From: DASZBX01 sp035943635 | Lineage (GTDB): Bacteria > Actinomycetota > Actinomycetes > Streptomycetales > Catenulisporaceae | DNA: 64,000 bases | Assembly (NCBI GenBank): GCA_035943635.1 | Contig: DASZBX010000087.1 | Location: 1-64,000, forward strand | Direction: 5' to 3' | Part shown: positions 25,195-32,663 of the stretch, one piece after another | How positions within the stretch are numbered: the stretch's first letter is position 1 | How the letters are laid out: each line of letters begins with the position of its first letter | Made by a program: the position numbers and the translations under genes | The notes under the pieces: generated by a model | Databases searched by the model: none | What the model saw: the letters and a program-made list of their open reading frames with translations, nothing else | Told to the model about the DNA's origin: nothing

Positions 25195-25494
25195 ATGAGC
25201 ATCTTCTCGATCAGGACCCACACTCCCGGGCCGCTCGCGGGCCCGGGCACCGGCGCATTCCGGCCGCGCCCGGCGGCCACGGCGCGTCCGGCCGCCGCGC
25301 GGCAACAGGCCCAGGCCCCGGAGCGGGCCGAGCGCTTCCACCAGACCCTGCGCCGGGAACGGCGCGAACGCAAGCGCGACTCCGTCTTCTGGCTGCTGTT
25401 CGGCGTGGTCGGAGCATCCGCCTCGGTGGCGATGATCGTCGCGACCGCCTGGCACTTCATCCAGCCGATCCTGTCCATCGTGGACGGGAACTGA
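25195..25494 (+). CDS. Small single-pass membrane protein, hypothetical
   Basis: A 99-aa protein. The first 55 residues are Pro/Ala/Arg-rich and end in a strongly basic stretch (RFHQTLRRERRERKRD). One hydrophobic helix at about 65-85 (VFWLLFGVVGASASVAMIV) follows, then a short AWHFIQPILSIVDGN tail. The positive-inside rule predicts a cytoplasmic N-terminus. I do not recognise a family. The codon pattern is G/C-ending throughout, which supports coding. The upstream Shine-Dalgarno is weak. Isolated between two long non-coding stretches. Confidence 0.55.
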   Translation: MSIFSIRTHTPGPLAGPGTGAFRPRPAATARPAAARQQAQAPERAERFHQTLRRERRERKRDSVFWLLFGVVGASASVAMIVATAWHFIQPILSIVDGN

Positions 25495-25547
25495 CCCGGT
25501 CGGCCCAACCGGCGCAGCGCCGGACGGCGCCGTGACCAGCACCGGCT

Positions 25548-25586
25548 TAGACGAGTTGTTCCGGATTCTGGCGCGGCGAAACGGCT
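25548..25586 (-). repeat. Dispersed intergenic repeat, short copy 1
   Basis: Read on the minus strand it equals the two ends of copy 2 joined: a 13-bp segment AGCCGTTTCGCCG plus a 26-bp segment identical to 25737-25762. The middle 49 bp are missing. Confidence 0.75.
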
Positions 25587-25674
25587 GATCGGCGGCGCCT
25601 GGCCGCACGCCGCGGCCAACCGCAGACGACAGAGTATGCGGTCGACCGTGGCGCACGCCCAGCCACCACCGCTG

Positions 25675-25762
25675 AGCCGTTTCGCCGTGCACACTCACCC
25701 GGCAGGTCAACGCACCTACCAGCAACTCGACTCAGGCGCCAGAATCCGGAACAACTCGTCTA
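25675..25762 (+). repeat. Dispersed intergenic repeat, copy 2 (88 bp)
   Basis: Full-length unit that aligns without gaps to copy 3 at 44784-44871, with about 70% identity overall and higher identity at both ends. Shares exact 13- and 26-bp ends with copy 1 in inverted orientation. Confidence 0.75.
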
Positions 25763-25927
25763 GACTCGACCACGTGACCTGGCTTCTGCGCCCGCCGGCC
25801 CGCCGGTGGGCGCACGCGTCCCCGCCGCCGCCCGGCGCGCGGCCGCGGGCAAAATTCGCGGACAAGATCCGCCGGAGGACCAATCCGCTCGCGCGGGCGC
25901 GCCGAATACCGGTCCCACACTGTCGTC

Positions 25928-27289
25928 GTGAATAGGGACCACACGTTGACCTCTTCGCTCACCACCCCCGTACCGAACCGCCCGGCGCCCGCGGACCCCG
26001 GCGGCGACCCGGACCGCGCCGACGCCCGGCGCTGGCCGGACGTCGCCGGGTCCCCGCGCTCCTCGGCCCGCTCCCGGTTGGCCGAACTGGTGGTCCGGCG
26101 GCTGGCCGGCCAGCTGCCGCTGCGGGTCCGGCTGCCGGACGGCCGGTCCTTCGGCGGCGGCGGGCCCGAGGACCCGGTGCTGGCGCTGCGCCGGCCGGGG
26201 GAGTTCTACCGCCGGGTCGGGGTCGGCGGGCTGATCGGGTTCGGCGAGGCCTACCAGGCCGGGGACTGGGACGCCGAGGACCTGGCCGGGGTGCTGGAGA
26301 CCTTCGCCTCCCGGATCGAGACGATCGTGCCGCCGGTGTTCCAGAAGCTGCGGCACGTGCACGGCCGCCGCCGCCCGGCCGCCGAGACCAACACCCTGAC
26401 CGGGTCGCGCTCGAACATCTCCCGGCACTACGACCTGTCCGACCAGCTGTTCGAACTGTTCCTGGACGCGACCATGAGCTACTCCTCGGCCCTGTTCGAC
26501 CTGGACGAGCAGGAGGCCCCGGTGGCCTGCACCGGCCTGCTCGCCCTGGCCCAGCGGCGCAAGATCGACCGGCTGCTGGACCTGACCGGGGTCGGCCCGG
26601 GCACCCGGCTGCTGGAGATCGGCACCGGCTGGGGCGAACTGGCCATCCGGGCCGCCGCCCGCGGCGCGCACGTGCACTCGGTCACCATCTCCAAGAACCA
26701 GTTCACCTACGCCGCCGACCGGGTGGCCCGGGCCGGACTGGAGGACCGGGTCACCCTGGACCTGCGCGACTACCGCGAACTGGAGCCGCGCGTGCACGAC
26801 GGCCGGTACGACGCGATCGTCAGCGTGGAGATGCTCGAAGCCGTCGGCCGGGACTTCTGGCCGGAGTACTTCGCCCGGCTGGACCGGCTGCTGGCCCCCG
26901 GCGGCCGGATCGGCCTGCAGACCATCACGATGCCGCACCCGCACATGCTCGCCAGCGCGGACACCTACACCTGGATCCACAAGTACATCTTCCCCGGCGG
27001 CCTGATCCCCTCGGTGACCGCGATCGAACAGACCCTGGCCCGGCACACCCGGCTGCGGATCTACTCCGACCTGGCCTTCGGCGAGCACTACGCGCACACC
27101 CTGCGACTGTGGCGCGAGCGGTTCACCGCGCACGCCGGACAGCTCTCCGGCCTCGGCTTCGACAGCACGTTCCGCCGCACCTGGGAGCTCTACCTGGCCT
27201 ACTGCGAGGCCGGGTTCCGGGCCAAACGGCTCGACGTGCACCAGTTCCTGCTCACCCGCCCCTCGACCCGCCGCCCGCTGCCGTGCTAA
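25928..27289 (+). CDS. cfa: Cyclopropane-fatty-acyl-phospholipid synthase
   Basis: A 453-aa SAM-dependent enzyme. Residues 90-180 hold the family lead-in (GLIGFGEAYQAGDWDAEDLA) and HYDLSDQLFELFLD. The SAM motif LLEIGTGWGELAIRA is near 228-242, followed by VTISKNQFTYAADRV, VSVEMLEAVGRDFW and IHKYIFPGGLIPS. It transfers a methylene group to unsaturated acyl chains in membrane phospholipids. The first 45 residues are a disordered extension, and the GTG start is weakly supported. The gene leads a four-gene operon whose later members (FAD oxidoreductase, DUF1365, DUF1295) accompany cfa in many actinobacteria and proteobacteria and are linked to modified lipid acyl chains under singlet-oxygen or ECF sigma control. 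Confidence 0.93.
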   Translation: MNRDHTLTSSLTTPVPNRPAPADPGGDPDRADARRWPDVAGSPRSSARSRLAELVVRRLAGQLPLRVRLPDGRSFGGGGPEDPVLALRRPGEFYRRVGVGGLIGFGEAYQAGDWDAEDLAGVLETFASRIETIVPPVFQKLRHVHGRRRPAAETNTLTGSRSNISRHYDLSDQLFELFLDATMSYSSALFDLDEQEAPVACTGLLALAQRRKIDRLLDLTGVGPGTRLLEIGTGWGELAIRAAARGAHVHSVTISKNQFTYAADRVARAGLEDRVTLDLRDYRELEPRVHDGRYDAIVSVEMLEAVGRDFWPEYFARLDRLLAPGGRIGLQTITMPHPHMLASADTYTWIHKYIFPGGLIPSVTAIEQTLARHTRLRIYSDLAFGEHYAHTLRLWRERFTAHAGQLSGLGFDSTFRRTWELYLAYCEAGFRAKRLDVHQFLLTRPSTRRPLPC

Positions 27290-28686
27290 GCGCGCAGCAG
27301 CCGCCCACGGCCGACCAGCGCCAGTCCGCCGCCGCCCGGCTGCGCCAGCAGGCCGCCGAGGAGGCCAGGAAGCCGGCCGTCGCGGTGATCGGCTCGGGCG
27401 TGGCCGGACTGACCGCCGCGTACGTGCTGCGCCACCAGTACCGGGTCACCCTCTACGAGGCCGACGACCGGTTCGGCGGCCACAGCCACACCCACGAACT
27501 CGCCGCCGCCGACGGCCGCTCGGTGTTCGTCGACAGCGGCTTCATCGTGCACAACGAGCGGACCTACCCGAACCTGATCCGGCTCTTCGCCGAACTCGGC
27601 GTGACCACCCGGCCGACCCAGATGTCGATGTCCGTGCGCTGCGAGGGCTGCGGCCTGGAGTACGCCGGGGCCCGCGGCCCGCGCGGGGTGTTCGCTCAGC
27701 CCGGCGCGGCCCTGCGGCCCCGGTACCTGAAGATGCTCGGCGAGGTGCGCCGGTTCCACACGATGGCCCGCCGATTGCTGGCCGAGACCCAGACGGCCGC
27801 GGCGGCCCAGGCCGGGCCGCCGCCCGGCGCGCCCGGGGACGAGACCGTGGGCGGGTTCCTGCGCCGCGGCGGCTTCTCCGCGTACTTCACCGACCACTTC
27901 GTCGTGCCGCTGATCTCGGCGGTCTGGTCCTCCGGGACCGCACTGAGCATGCGCTACCCGGCCCGGTACCTGTTCGCGTTCCTGGACCACCACGGGATGC
28001 TCTCGGTGACCGGCTCGCCGACCTGGCGCACCGTGGAAGGCGGCTCGCGCACCTACGTGGACCTGATCCTCAAGGAACTGCCCGCGACGCTCATGTCCAC
28101 ACCGGTCCGCGCCGTGCACCGGCACGAGGGCGGCGTGATCGTGCGCGACGAGTCCGACGAACAGCACGAGTTCGACCGCGTGGTCATCGCCACCCACTCG
28201 GACCAGGCGCTCGACCTGCTCGCCGACCCGACCCCGCTGGAACGCGAACTCCTGGGCGCGCTGCCCTACGAGACGAACGAGACGATCCTGCACACCGACA
28301 GCTCCGTGCTGCCCGAGGCCCCCGGCGCGTGGGCGAGCTGGAACTACCTGCTGCCGCAGTGCCGCCGGTCCGGCGGGGACCCCTTCGCGGCCGGGTCCAA
28401 AGCCCTGGTCAGCTACCACATGAACCGGTTGCAGGGCTTGACCGAGCCGATGGACTACCTGGTGTCGCTCAACTGCCCGGACCGGATCGACCCGCAGGCC
28501 GTGCTGGCCCGGATGACGTACCACCACCCGGTGTACACACCCGAGTCGCTCGCCGCCCGGGCCCGGCTGCCCGAGCTGGCCGGCCCGCGCACCGCGTTCG
28601 CCGGGGCATACCACGGCTGGGGTTTCCACGAGGACGGATGCGCCTCCGGAGTGCGGGCGGCGGCCGAATTCGGGGCGATCTGGTGA
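27283..28686 (+). CDS. FAD-dependent oxidoreductase (amine-oxidase-like)
   Basis: A 467-aa flavoprotein. The dinucleotide-binding GSGVAG is at 37-42 (VAVIGSGVAGLTAAYVLR), a glutamate-containing second strand VTLYEADDRFGGHSHTH follows, then a FIVHNERTYPNLIRLFAELG substrate-side segment, and a C-terminal AFAGAYHGWGFHEDGCASG FAD closure. Orthologues in cfa operons are thought to oxidise or desaturate lipid acyl chains. The GTG start lies inside the last codons of cfa, a 7-bp overlap, and its stop overlaps the next start as GTGA, so expression is coupled across the operon. Confidence 0.9.
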   Translation: MLSAQQPPTADQRQSAAARLRQQAAEEARKPAVAVIGSGVAGLTAAYVLRHQYRVTLYEADDRFGGHSHTHELAAADGRSVFVDSGFIVHNERTYPNLIRLFAELGVTTRPTQMSMSVRCEGCGLEYAGARGPRGVFAQPGAALRPRYLKMLGEVRRFHTMARRLLAETQTAAAAQAGPPPGAPGDETVGGFLRRGGFSAYFTDHFVVPLISAVWSSGTALSMRYPARYLFAFLDHHGMLSVTGSPTWRTVEGGSRTYVDLILKELPATLMSTPVRAVHRHEGGVIVRDESDEQHEFDRVVIATHSDQALDLLADPTPLERELLGALPYETNETILHTDSSVLPEAPGAWASWNYLLPQCRRSGGDPFAAGSKALVSYHMNRLQGLTEPMDYLVSLNCPDRIDPQAVLARMTYHHPVYTPESLAARARLPELAGPRTAFAGAYHGWGFHEDGCASGVRAAAEFGAIW

Positions 28687-29666
28687 CCGCGCACCATCCG
28701 AAGCCGACCACAGCGCCGACGCCCGGGGCGTCGGCGCTGTACCGCTGCCGGATCAAGCACCAGCGCACGGCGCCGCTGCGCTACGGCTTCACCTACCGCA
28801 CGCACCTGTGGCTGGTCGATCTCGACGACCCGCCGCGGCTGCCGGGCGCCCTCGGGCTGCTGGCCGGATTCCGGTCGGCGGACCATCTCGGGCCCGGCTC
28901 GTGGCGCGCCAACGGCAGCGGCCGATTGGGCCGAACGGCTGGTTCTGCTTCCGGTACCTGCGGTCGGCCCGATGCGGCTTCCGGCGAGGCGCCGCCCACC
29001 GAGACCGCGGGCGACGACACCGCGCGCGACGGCGGCCCGGCCGAGATCAAGGCGGACCTGATCCGCTGGTGCGCGCAGCAGGGCGTGGACGTGTCCGGCT
29101 GCCGGATCCTGATGCTCACCGCGGCTCGCTCGCTCGGGTACGTCTTCAATCCGCTGACCGTGTTCTGGTGTCTCGGCCCGGACGGCGCCGCCCGGCACGT
29201 GATCGCCGAGGTGCACAACACCTACGGCGCCCGGCACTGCTACCTCTTCGTCCCGCGCGACGACGGCCCGACCCCGATCGACAAGCAGTTCTACGTCTCA
29301 CCGTTCTTCGCAGTCGACGGCGGCTACCGGATGACCGTGCCGACCCCCGCAGACCGTCTGCACGTCGCCATCACGCTCACGCTTCCGGACGGCTCGACCC
29401 CGTTCGTGGCCACCGTGCGCGGCGACCGGCAGCCGCCCGGCACCGCCCAGATCCTGCGCACCCTGGCCCGCGACCCGTTCGCCAGCTACCGCGTGCCGCT
29501 GGGCATCCGCTACCACGCGATCAAGATGCTGCTGCGCGGCCTGCGGATCCAGCCCGGCCACCGCGGACCGGTCGCCCCCGCGCCCCCGACACCCGCCGAA
29601 ACCGCCACACCCGCCCCCGAACCCGTCCCCGCCGCCGGAGGTGCCCGCCATGGCCGGCACCAGTAA
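28683..29666 (+). CDS. DUF1365-domain protein of the cfa operon
   Basis: A 327-aa protein. Recognised by ALYRCRIKHQRTAPLRYGFT at the start, ILMLTAARSLGYVFNPLTVF, a VHNTYGARHCYLF block, KQFYVSPFFAVDGGY and an IRYHAIKMLLRGL C-terminal helix. The family is unassigned biochemically, but a role in furan or cyclopropyl fatty-acid formation with the neighbouring genes is widely suggested. An insertion of about 40 polar residues (after FRSADHLGPGSWRA) and a Pro/Ala-rich tail make it longer than the usual 250-270 aa. GTGA overlap with the FAD gene. Confidence 0.88.
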   Translation: MTAHHPKPTTAPTPGASALYRCRIKHQRTAPLRYGFTYRTHLWLVDLDDPPRLPGALGLLAGFRSADHLGPGSWRANGSGRLGRTAGSASGTCGRPDAASGEAPPTETAGDDTARDGGPAEIKADLIRWCAQQGVDVSGCRILMLTAARSLGYVFNPLTVFWCLGPDGAARHVIAEVHNTYGARHCYLFVPRDDGPTPIDKQFYVSPFFAVDGGYRMTVPTPADRLHVAITLTLPDGSTPFVATVRGDRQPPGTAQILRTLARDPFASYRVPLGIRYHAIKMLLRGLRIQPGHRGPVAPAPPTPAETATPAPEPVPAAGGARHGRHQ

Positions 29667-29678
29667 GACCTGGGAGTG

Positions 29679-30620
29679 ATGGCGGCTCCGGCGGCCGGGG
29701 GCGACGTGCGCGCCGGCGCCGCGATCGACGGCGCCGCCCTCGGGGTGAACCTCGCGGTGACCGCCGGGCTGATCGCGTGCGTCATGGCCGTGACGTTCCT
29801 GCTGGCCCTGCGCCTGCGGAAGCACTCGGTCATCGACACCGTGTGGGGCCTGGGCTTCGCCCTGGTCGCCCTGTGCACGTTCGGCGTGGCCGAAGGGCTC
29901 ATGCCGACCGGCTCGGGCAGCCGGGCCCCGATCACGGACCCGGCCGGCCCGGGCGACCTGACCACCCGGATTCTGATCACCGCGCTGACCGTGATCTGGG
30001 GCGGGCGCCTGGCCGTGCACATCGGCCGGCGCAGCCGCGGCCACGGCGAAGACCCCCGGTACGTCCAACTGCTCGCCGGCGGCAAGGGCAGCCCGGCCGC
30101 ACGCGCCCTGCGGCTGATCTACCTGCCGCAGGCCGTCGTGATGTGGTTCGTCTCCCTGCCGGTCCAGGTCGGCCAGTACCTGCCCGCGACCTCGGCCGGA
30201 TGGACCGGCGTGCGCCTGGGCCTGGGCGCGGCGCTGTGGCTGACCGGATTCTGCTTCGAGACGGTCGGCGACCACCAGCTCGCCGCCTTCCGAGCCCGCC
30301 CGGTCGCCCCCGGCGAACCCAAAGCCGTGCTGGACTACGGCCTGTGGCGCTACACCCGGCACCCGAACTACTTCGGCGACGCGTGCGTGTGGTGGGGCCT
30401 GTACCTGCCGGCCTGCGGCGGCTGGCCCGGCGCCGCCACGATCCTCTCGCCGCTGCTGATGACCTACCTGCTCGCGGGCAAGACCGGCAAGCCCCTGATG
30501 GAGGCGCACATGGCCGAATCCCGGCCCGGTTACGCCGATTACGTGCGCCGGACCAGCTCGTTCATCCCGCGCCGACCGGCCCCGAAACGGCCGGAGAGTA
30601 CGCCTGCTGCGAAGGCCTGA
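29679..30620 (+). CDS. DUF1295 steroid-reductase-like membrane protein
   Basis: A 313-aa polytopic protein with about six membrane helices. The DUF1295 signature is in the C-terminal half: YGLWRYTRHPNYFGDACVWW, preceded by GDHQLAAFRARP and followed by LLAGKTGKPLMEAHMAESRP and YADYVRRTSSFIP. Related enzymes use NADPH or SAM to modify lipids or isoprenoids; here the context makes it the last step or partner of the cfa operon. The ATG starts twelve bases after the DUF1365 stop; a GTG directly before it is an alternative start. Confidence 0.88.
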   Translation: MAAPAAGGDVRAGAAIDGAALGVNLAVTAGLIACVMAVTFLLALRLRKHSVIDTVWGLGFALVALCTFGVAEGLMPTGSGSRAPITDPAGPGDLTTRILITALTVIWGGRLAVHIGRRSRGHGEDPRYVQLLAGGKGSPAARALRLIYLPQAVVMWFVSLPVQVGQYLPATSAGWTGVRLGLGAALWLTGFCFETVGDHQLAAFRARPVAPGEPKAVLDYGLWRYTRHPNYFGDACVWWGLYLPACGGWPGAATILSPLLMTYLLAGKTGKPLMEAHMAESRPGYADYVRRTSSFIPRRPAPKRPESTPAAKA

Positions 30621-30808
30621 GCCGCCGGTCGCACCCGGTGCGAACGGGCGCGCAGCCGCGAGCGCGCGCGCCCGCGCAACCCCCGGGGACATCAGGATTT
30701 TACCCGGGCTTGCTCCGTGGCGTATCGACACGGCCGCGGGCTTCTGGTGTCCTGGTCCGTTGACCCCGACGGTCAGCGAGTCATCAGAACTCTTCGAAGG
30801 AGTCCGCC

Positions 30809-31204
30809 GTGACCGCCAGCGTCTACTGCCGCGCCCTGCCGACCGGTCTGACCTGCGTCCCGGTGCTCGGCCCGGGCACGACCGACCCGGCCGCGGTCCC
30901 GGCCGGACCGCGGCCCCGGGGCTCGCACGCCACTCTGCTGCTGATCCGCTCCCAGGCCGGCCACGACCAGCTGCGCGCCATGGCCGGCGCGGCCCGCGAC
31001 ACGTCCGCACCGGCCGGGTACGGCGGGCAGCGGGCCTGGCCGGCGAAGGTTAACCGGGCCGCGCACAGCTTCGTCGACCTCATCGTCAAGGCCAACGACG
31101 CGGCCGAGGTCCCGTCCGGGCCGGTGCCGCGCCACCCCCGGCCGAACCGCCGCGGGAAATTCACCGGCGGCAAAGGGCCGTGGCTGCTACCGTTTCCGGC
31201 ATGA
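30809..31204 (+). CDS. Hypothetical protein upstream of the ThrRS paralogue
   Basis: A 131-aa basic protein starting at a GTG with a good GAAGGAG ribosome site at seven bases. It has no recognised domain: it opens with a VYCRALPTGLTCVPVLGPG stretch with two Cys, has a central helix (LLLIRSQAGHDQLRAMAGAA) and RAAHSFVDLIVKANDAAEV, and ends with a basic NRRGKFTGGKGPW tail. Its stop overlaps the start of a Thr-rich leader peptide as ATGA. G/C third positions are consistent along the frame. It may be a real small protein or only the transcribed leader of the synthetase; the ribosome site argues for the former. Confidence 0.55.
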   Translation: MTASVYCRALPTGLTCVPVLGPGTTDPAAVPAGPRPRGSHATLLLIRSQAGHDQLRAMAGAARDTSAPAGYGGQRAWPAKVNRAAHSFVDLIVKANDAAEVPSGPVPRHPRPNRRGKFTGGKGPWLLPFPA

Positions 31205-31251
31205 AGCGCGCAGGCCTGACGACGACGCCGGAGACGGTCCCGGCACGCTGA
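31201..31251 (+). CDS. Predicted threonine leader peptide MKRAGLTTTPETVPAR
   Basis: A 16-codon ORF with three consecutive ACG threonine codons and a fourth three codons later (4 of 16 residues Thr), located 82 bp upstream of a threonyl-tRNA synthetase-like gene and 15 bp before a strong hairpin. This is the layout of a ribosome-mediated attenuator. Its ATG overlaps the upstream stop as ATGA; a TACCGT hexamer seven bases upstream would also allow a leaderless transcript. Role inferred; no family search possible. Confidence 0.6.
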   Translation: MKRAGLTTTPETVPAR

Positions 31252-31265
31252 CAGTTGCTCTCAGT

Positions 31266-31297
31266 CGAAGCCCCGGGGCGGGTGTCCCGGGGCTTCG
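31266..31297 (+). terminator. Attenuator hairpin of the ThrRS paralogue
   Basis: A perfect 12-bp stem (CGAAGCCCCGGG with its complement) closes an 8-base GCGGGTGT loop. No U tract. The segment GTCCCGG at 31237-31243, inside the leader peptide, can pair with CCGGGGC at 31273-31279 and would open this stem, a plausible antiterminator. Confidence 0.6.
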
Positions 31298-31333
31298 CTG
31301 TGGTCACCCGCCTCACCCCGTGAGGAGACCACC

Positions 31334-32554
31334 ATGCACGACCACCGCAAGCTCGGCCGCGAACTCGGCCTGTTCGGCACCGACCCGCTGATCGGCGCCG
31401 GACTGCCGTACTGGCTGCCCGACGGCGCGACCGTCCGGCACACCCTGGAGGAGTACGTCCGCGGACTCGAACGCCGCGCGGGCTACCAGCACGTCTACTC
31501 GCCGGTGCTGGCCAAGCGGGAACTGTACGAGATCTCAGGACACTGGTCCCACTACGGCCAGGACATGTACCCGCCGATGGACCTCGGCGGCGAGCAGATG
31601 CTGCTGCGCCCGAGCCTGTGCCCGCACCACGCGCTGATCTTCCGCTCCCGCGCCCGCAGCTACCGCGAGCTGCCGCTGCGGATGGCCGAGATCGGCGGGA
31701 TGTACCGGGCCGAACTGTCCGGCGCGCTCGGCGGACTGACCCGGGTCCGCTCGATCCAGCTCAACGACGCCCACATCTTCTGCACTCCCGACCAGGTCGC
31801 CGAGGAGGCGCGCGCGGCCCTGGGCCTGATCCGGAAAGCCTACGCGGACCTCGGGATCCGGGCGGTCCGGTACCGGTTGTCGCTGCCCGGGGCGGGCGGG
31901 AAGTACGTGGCTGAACCGCAGATGTGGAGGCGGGCCGGGCAGGTGCTGGTCGACGTGCTGGACGATTCGGGTGTCGACTACGAGGCGGTGGAGGGCGAGG
32001 CGGCGTTCTACGGGCCGAAGATCGACGTCCAGATCGCCGACTACGCGGACCGCGAGGCGACCTTGTCCACCGTCCAGGTCGACTTCTACCAGCCGCGCCA
32101 GTTCGACCTGAGCTATATCGGCCTGGACGGGGCGGCGCACCGGCCGGTGATGGTGCACCGCAGCATCATCGGCAGTATCGAACGGGCCGTCGCGCACCTG
32201 ATCGAGCAGCACGGCGGCGCGTTTCCGGCCTGGCTCGCGCCGACCCAGGTGGTTGTGTTGCCGATCACCGATGATGAAATGCCGCAGGCTGCGGCGTTCG
32301 CCCAGCGTTGTCTCGATCTGGATCTGCGCTCGCTGGTCGTCGGGCCCGAGCAGGGTACCCTCGGCGCCCGCGTCCGTGCCCAGCGGCTGGTGCCGTACCA
32401 GGCGGTGATCGGCGCGAAGGAGGCCGCCGGGGACGAGGTCGCCGTGCGGCTGCGGGACGGGCGGCGGTTGGATCCGTTGCCTGTCAACGAGTTCCCGGCA
32501 CGTATCAGCGATCTCATCGGGCTGCGGAGCGCCGGACTGTGGGACGTGGAGTAG
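31334..32554 (+). CDS. Threonyl-tRNA synthetase paralogue lacking TGS and editing domains
   Basis: A 406-aa class II synthetase core. It contains motif 1 and 2 sequence (YQHVYSPVLAKRELYEISGH, RMAEIGGMYRAELSGALGGL, TRVRSIQLNDAHIFCTPDQ), AAFYGPKIDVQIADYADREA, motif 3 HRSIIGSIERAVAHLIEQHG, and an anticodon-binding domain from about residue 303 (WLAPTQVVVLPITDDEMPQA). The three zinc ligands that select threonine are present: Cys96, His147, His275. Normal bacterial ThrRS is about 640-680 aa; the N-terminal TGS and editing domains are absent here by design, since a GAGGAG-like ribosome site precedes the ATG. It may charge tRNA-Thr without proofreading, act as a resistance copy, or serve a non-translation role. 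Confidence 0.88.
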   Translation: MHDHRKLGRELGLFGTDPLIGAGLPYWLPDGATVRHTLEEYVRGLERRAGYQHVYSPVLAKRELYEISGHWSHYGQDMYPPMDLGGEQMLLRPSLCPHHALIFRSRARSYRELPLRMAEIGGMYRAELSGALGGLTRVRSIQLNDAHIFCTPDQVAEEARAALGLIRKAYADLGIRAVRYRLSLPGAGGKYVAEPQMWRRAGQVLVDVLDDSGVDYEAVEGEAAFYGPKIDVQIADYADREATLSTVQVDFYQPRQFDLSYIGLDGAAHRPVMVHRSIIGSIERAVAHLIEQHGGAFPAWLAPTQVVVLPITDDEMPQAAAFAQRCLDLDLRSLVVGPEQGTLGARVRAQRLVPYQAVIGAKEAAGDEVAVRLRDGRRLDPLPVNEFPARISDLIGLRSAGLWDVE

Positions 32555-32621
32555 CTCAGCGCGAGCGCTCTGTGGATGAAAGCTAGTTGATTTCTTCACT
32601 CTGGAGAATGAACTGCTTACG

Positions 32622-32657
32622 GACTATACACACACGCTATACACATCATGTATAGTC
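32622..32657. promoter_or_regulatory. Operator/promoter of the second PadR-ABC operon
   Basis: Perfect 9-bp arms GACTATACA and TGTATAGTC are 18 bp apart, with an extra direct CTATACACA copy between them at 32637-32645 that forms a tighter inverted pair. The right arm contains TATAGT, a near-consensus -10 box, seven bases before the ATG. Confidence 0.6.
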
Positions 32658-32663
32658 GCCGTC

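Larger units (their letters stand above)
25495..25927. other. Intergenic region holding an inverted pair of repeat copies
   Basis: No coding sequence. It contains a partial minus-strand copy and a full plus-strand copy of the dispersed 88-bp repeat, separated by 88 bp, followed by the control region of the lipid-modification operon. Confidence 0.6.

Noticed and set aside
25636..25935. A 99-codon plus-strand ORF covering repeat copy 2
   Set aside because: Explained by the repeat and the cfa upstream region; no consistent codon bias.
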